From Alphaproteobacteria bacterium UBA6411 (lineage in GTDB: Bacteria; Pseudomonadota; Alphaproteobacteria; CAAGCB01; CAG-977): a stretch of DNA of 15,837 nucleotides. A program made the translations under genes and the position numbers. The notes below the pieces were generated by a model that saw nothing but the letters and a program-made list of their open reading frames with translations, was not told the origin of the DNA and ran no database searches. The stretch lies in contig DJPN01000037.1 of assembly GCA_002438565.1 (NCBI GenBank), positions 1 through 15,837 of the forward strand. The letters run 5' to 3'. Positions 13,551 through 15,837 of this stretch are shown here, in pieces (the stretch's first letter is position 1; the number at the start of each line of letters is the position of its first letter).

Positions 13551-14117
13551 ATGAAAAAAGCTGAAAACGTCAAAGAATTCGTTGAACGCATCGACGCAAC
13601 GAAAAAAGTCAATCCGAAAGATTTGTCGTCCGACCAAGACTTGACAATCGCGATTATGAACTTGATTTCAATCGAGGAACATTTGGTCTTTTCGGGGGCG
13701 AAAACGGGTAAAAACTCGTTTTTCGATATGGTCGAGCAAATCCGCGAAATGCGCAAAAACCTGATGCAGAAAATCATTCCGTCCTATGAGGGCGAAGTCT
13801 GGTGCATTTCCAAACACTTGCTGGCGTCCGCCATGCGCTTGATGGAAGTCGGCACGAAACAGCAAAGTTTGAAACATCCCGAAGAAGCGTACAAATTGTT
13901 CAATCAAGCTTATGATTTGTATTGCCTGTTTTGGGGGCTGAACATGAATATGATAGATGTGTCCGACGTCAAATGGATAGAGGACAAAACGACGGATGTC
14001 AAGGCCGTTTCCGAACATTTGGAACAGACGGAGCAACCCGAATCCGAACAGGCCGCGGGCGCGTTTGGAAAAATGAAATCTTTTGTGCGCAAAGCCGTTG
14101 ATTGCTGTATCGAGTAA
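13551..14117 (+). CDS. Helical cytosolic protein with WCISKH motif
   Basis: 188 residues with no signal peptide or membrane span. Most of it is predicted helical by eye. The most striking segments are the D-L-T-I-A-I-M-N-L-I-S-I-E-E-H stretch (30-44), the I-R-E-M-R-K helix (64-69), G-E-V-W-C-I-S-K-H (81-89), and the A-M-R-L-M-E-V-G-T-K run (94-103). The regular placing of E42, E43, H44, E82, C85, H89 and E99 on helices could suit a metal or thiol site, which is speculation. The tail is acidic, then basic and amphipathic, ending near C185-C186. AAAGGA lies 8 nt before the ATG. I recall similar proteins in candidate-phyla (CPR) genomes but know no function. It is the middle gene between two Cys-active membrane proteins. 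Confidence 0.78.
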   Translation: MKKAENVKEFVERIDATKKVNPKDLSSDQDLTIAIMNLISIEEHLVFSGAKTGKNSFFDMVEQIREMRKNLMQKIIPSYEGEVWCISKHLLASAMRLMEVGTKQQSLKHPEEAYKLFNQAYDLYCLFWGLNMNMIDVSDVKWIEDKTTDVKAVSEHLEQTEQPESEQAAGAFGKMKSFVRKAVDCCIE

Positions 14118-14155
14118 AGCTAAAATAACCAAAACTTTTTAAAAGGAACGGACGG

Positions 14156-14542
14156 ATGAAAAAACATTGGGAAATATACCTTATCGCATTGATTGCTTTT
14201 GCGGGATTGGTGGCGCCGATGGTGGCGGGGCTGTTTACACCCAAAGCCGATATTGTGGTTTATACGCAAAAAACGTGCGGCTGGTGCAAAAAAGCGATGG
14301 CGTACATTGATGAAAACATCCGTCCGTCCAATCCGAACATTGCGATTCAAGAAATCGACATCGGCGCGCAGGCGAATTTCAACAAAATGACCGCCGACGC
14401 CCGCAAATTCAAAGTCGGCCGCGAAGTCGGCACGCCGTTTATCGTGTCCGCAGACGATTGCATTATCGGGTGGACGGACGACGCGCCGGCAAAACTGCAT
14501 TTGATGATTACGAAAATCAAAGTGCAAAAAGCGAAAAAATAA
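14156..14542 (+). CDS. Membrane-anchored glutaredoxin/thioredoxin-fold protein (CGWC)
   Basis: 128 residues. A basic start (MKKHW) and one hydrophobic span (about 7-27) form an N-in signal anchor, so the rest should lie in the periplasm. The soluble domain (about 30-125) starts with the beta-strand DIVVYTQKT and continues into C41-G-W-C44 at the head of a helix. The fold-typical cis-proline follows at P94 (V-G-T-P-F-I-V), and then a D-D-x-x-I-G-W-T segment as in glutaredoxins. An extra Cys (C102) follows. CGWC is closer to the CGxC centres of thioredoxin-fold proteins than to the CPYC of classic glutaredoxins. It is the last gene of the cassette, 38 nt after the helical-protein gene, with a terminator directly downstream. 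A redox partner role for the CxxC membrane protein is inferred. Confidence 0.85.
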   Translation: MKKHWEIYLIALIAFAGLVAPMVAGLFTPKADIVVYTQKTCGWCKKAMAYIDENIRPSNPNIAIQEIDIGAQANFNKMTADARKFKVGREVGTPFIVSADDCIIGWTDDAPAKLHLMITKIKVQKAKK

Positions 14543-14572
14543 AGCGGAGTCACCGGCTTTCCGCTTTTTTTT
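14541..14572 (+). terminator. Rho-independent terminator after the thiol cassette
   Basis: AAAGCGGA (14541-14548) pairs with TCCGCTTT (14560-14567) to form a perfect 8-bp stem with an 11-nt loop; a run of eight T (14565-14572) follows. It overlaps the last bases of the glutaredoxin-like stop codon and would separate the cassette from the flagellin gene. Confidence 0.85.
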
Positions 14573-14610
14573 GTCATAACGAGGAGGGCTTTAGCCCGAC
14601 GGAACAGCAG
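14572..14610. repeat. Degenerate dispersed palindromic repeat
   Basis: TGTCAT, two altered bases, then CGAGGAG, a GGGCT-TT-AGCCC hairpin (14586-14597) and GACG, followed by a diverged right arm. This resembles the dispersed GTCATTGCGAGGAG...CGACGAAGCAATC type of intergenic palindrome I know from several proteobacterial genomes. Only the left arm and hairpin are well kept here. It lies just downstream of the terminator. The assignment rests on memory of the pattern; only one copy is in the window. Confidence 0.45.
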
Positions 14611-14762
14611 CGGTAGGCAAGAATTACCCATTGAACAAAAGGGCGGGATGTGTTACCGTAATCATAACGGAAAGAAACAGCGGCATTACGCCGTTTCCGG
14701 AATCGGCCCGCAAGGGGTCAAACTTTACGGGTCATTAACTATCCAAGAAAAGGAGAACTACC
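14611..14762 (+). promoter_or_regulatory. Flagellin upstream region, promoter not identified
   Basis: This region must carry the flagellin control signals. Seen here are a small dyad CCGT-N7-ACGG (14656-14670), a CGGC-attac-GCCG hairpin with flanking GAAA/TTTC (14674-14697), a TTCCGGAA palindrome near 14695, and a strong AAGGAG ribosome site about 7 nt before the ATG. No convincing sigma-28 (TAAA...GCCGATAA) or sigma-54 (GG-N10-GC with flanks) promoter was found. The hairpins could lie in a leader RNA. Confidence 0.4.
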
Positions 14763-15837
14763 ATGTCTACAAATAAAATTGCTTTGACGTCGTCGATGCG
14801 CTCGAACTTGTTGAGCTTGAAGAACACGCAAAAACTGTTCGATTCGACGCAGGACAAGCTGTCCACGGGTTACAAAGTGAACTCGGCTATGGACAACCCC
14901 TCTTCGTACTTTACGGCGCAATCGTTGAATTCGCGCGCGGATGATTTGTCCACGTTGCTGGACAGCATCGGACAGGCGATTTCGACGCTGCAGACGGCGG
15001 ACGAAGGCATCACTTCTTTGCAAGACTTTGTTTCGCAGGCGAAATCCATTGCGAACAGCGCGCGCGACACGATGAACGTTTCCGCGAAAACCACGTCGAC
15101 CATCAAGTTCGACAAGGACAACTTGAAATCCCAGCTGGTTACCAGCGCGATTCCGAACGCGGTCGCAACAGCCGGCAATGAAGACTCCATGATCATCCGC
15201 TACGGCGATTCGACCAAATTGACGGGCACCACGAACGTCAAGGAAGATTCCAAGCTGGCCGATTTGGGATTGAAAGAGCTTGACGGAACAGACGCCACCA
15301 AAAAAGGCGGCTCGATCAAAGTTGACGGCAAAGAATACGAACTGACGTTTGACGGTACCGACAACAAGATGACCGTTAAATACGGTGCCAAATCCGTATT
15401 CAAAATCACGGCAATCAGCTCTGACGGCAAAACGTATACGATGCAGGACGCCGACGGCAATGAATTCTCATACACGGGAACGATTGCCGCGGCAACGAAC
15501 GGTCTCCATCCTGCCGCTGTCGGCGATACGGTAACGAACGCCGCTGAGTTTTCGATGACTGTATCCGAAGACGGAAAAACGACAGCGGCGACATCTGGAT
15601 TGGCTTTGACAGGAACAGCTGCCGATTATGCGGCCGCGACTGTTACGACCACCAGCAAAACGTCGACGATCAACATTGCCGACGGTCAAACCGTTGAAGA
15701 TATGGCGAATGTCATCGAAACGATGATCGGCACGAAAGTGTTTGACGTTTCCATCGAAGATTCGAACCTGGTGTTCAAAACGTTGGATACCACGTCCGTT
15801 GAAGTGACGGGTAAAATCGCCGACGTGTTCGGAATGG
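14763..15837 (+). CDS. Flagellin, truncated at the right window edge
   Basis: The frame is open from ATG at 14763 to the last base: 358 codons without a stop, so the C-terminus is outside the window. The first ~100 residues are a clear flagellin D0/D1 domain: L-T-S-S-M-R-S-N-L-L-S-L-K-N-T, then T-Q-D-K-L-S-T-G-Y-K-V-N-S-A-M-D-N-P-S-S, and L-N-S-R-A-D-D-L-S. From about residue 110 the sequence turns Thr-, Gly-, Asp- and Lys-rich beta-type, the surface-exposed D2/D3 region, and this is still running at the edge, so the complete protein is longer than a minimal 270-residue flagellin. There is no signal peptide, as expected for export by the flagellar type III apparatus. AAGGAG precedes the start. 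It indicates a motile ancestor or cell; other flagellar genes are not visible. Confidence 0.93.
   Translation, partial: MSTNKIALTSSMRSNLLSLKNTQKLFDSTQDKLSTGYKVNSAMDNPSSYFTAQSLNSRADDLSTLLDSIGQAISTLQTADEGITSLQDFVSQAKSIANSARDTMNVSAKTTSTIKFDKDNLKSQLVTSAIPNAVATAGNEDSMIIRYGDSTKLTGTTNVKEDSKLADLGLKELDGTDATKKGGSIKVDGKEYELTFDGTDNKMTVKYGAKSVFKITAISSDGKTYTMQDADGNEFSYTGTIAAATNGLHPAAVGDTVTNAAEFSMTVSEDGKTTAATSGLALTGTAADYAAATVTTTSKTSTINIADGQTVEDMANVIETMIGTKVFDVSIEDSNLVFKTLDTTSVEVTGKIADVFGM

Noticed and set aside
14763..15837. Flagellin gene as broken, since the frame shows no stop in the window
   Set aside because: The frame was read codon by codon through the last 650 nt and stays open; the truncation is due to the window edge.

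Overview
The window reads as ordinary alphaproteobacterial chromosome plus one uncharacterised cassette. The lptF-lptD-surA-rsmA order, a yggT-DUF167-folD tail, a DUF2889 gene and a J-domain protein beside aroKB, and the alphaproteobacterial style of the flagellin suggest a Rhodospirillales-like lineage, possibly an uncultured host-associated one. This placement comes from gene content and remembered family resemblance, not from a tree. No tRNA, rRNA, CRISPR array, insertion sequence or prophage gene was seen.

Left part, minus strand (1-2919): aroK, aroB, a DUF2889 protein and a J-domain protein form a tight operon with overlapping or abutting ends. A small lipoprotein with its own strong sigma-70-like promoter follows and runs off the left edge. 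Divergent from aroK, on the plus strand, lie a 46-residue single-span membrane protein, an exported helical protein of unknown function, and the recombinase gene xerD (3010-5460).

Middle part, plus strand (5496-12267): a compact envelope and housekeeping operon of lptF, lptD, surA, rsmA (ksgA), yggT, DUF167 and folD. Neighbouring genes overlap or are separated by at most 9 nt. Compared with the usual order, lptG is absent between lptF and lptD, and pdxA is absent between surA and rsmA.

Right part (12264-14572): the least explained region. A 209-residue ArsR-type regulator made of two homologous winged-helix domains in one chain is transcribed divergently from three plus-strand genes. These encode a CxxC-bearing four-span membrane protein, a conserved-looking helical cytosolic protein with a Trp-Cys-Ile-Ser-Lys-His motif, and a membrane-anchored glutaredoxin-like protein with a CGWC active site. 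The AT-rich intergenic region holds a 23-bp inverted repeat and a second AT-rich, partly symmetric element over the promoter. A hairpin terminator closes the cassette. I infer a regulated, periplasm-facing thiol redox or metal/sulfur-stress module of unknown function.

A degenerate palindromic repeat and a 5'-truncation-free but 3'-truncated flagellin gene (14763 to the right edge) end the window.
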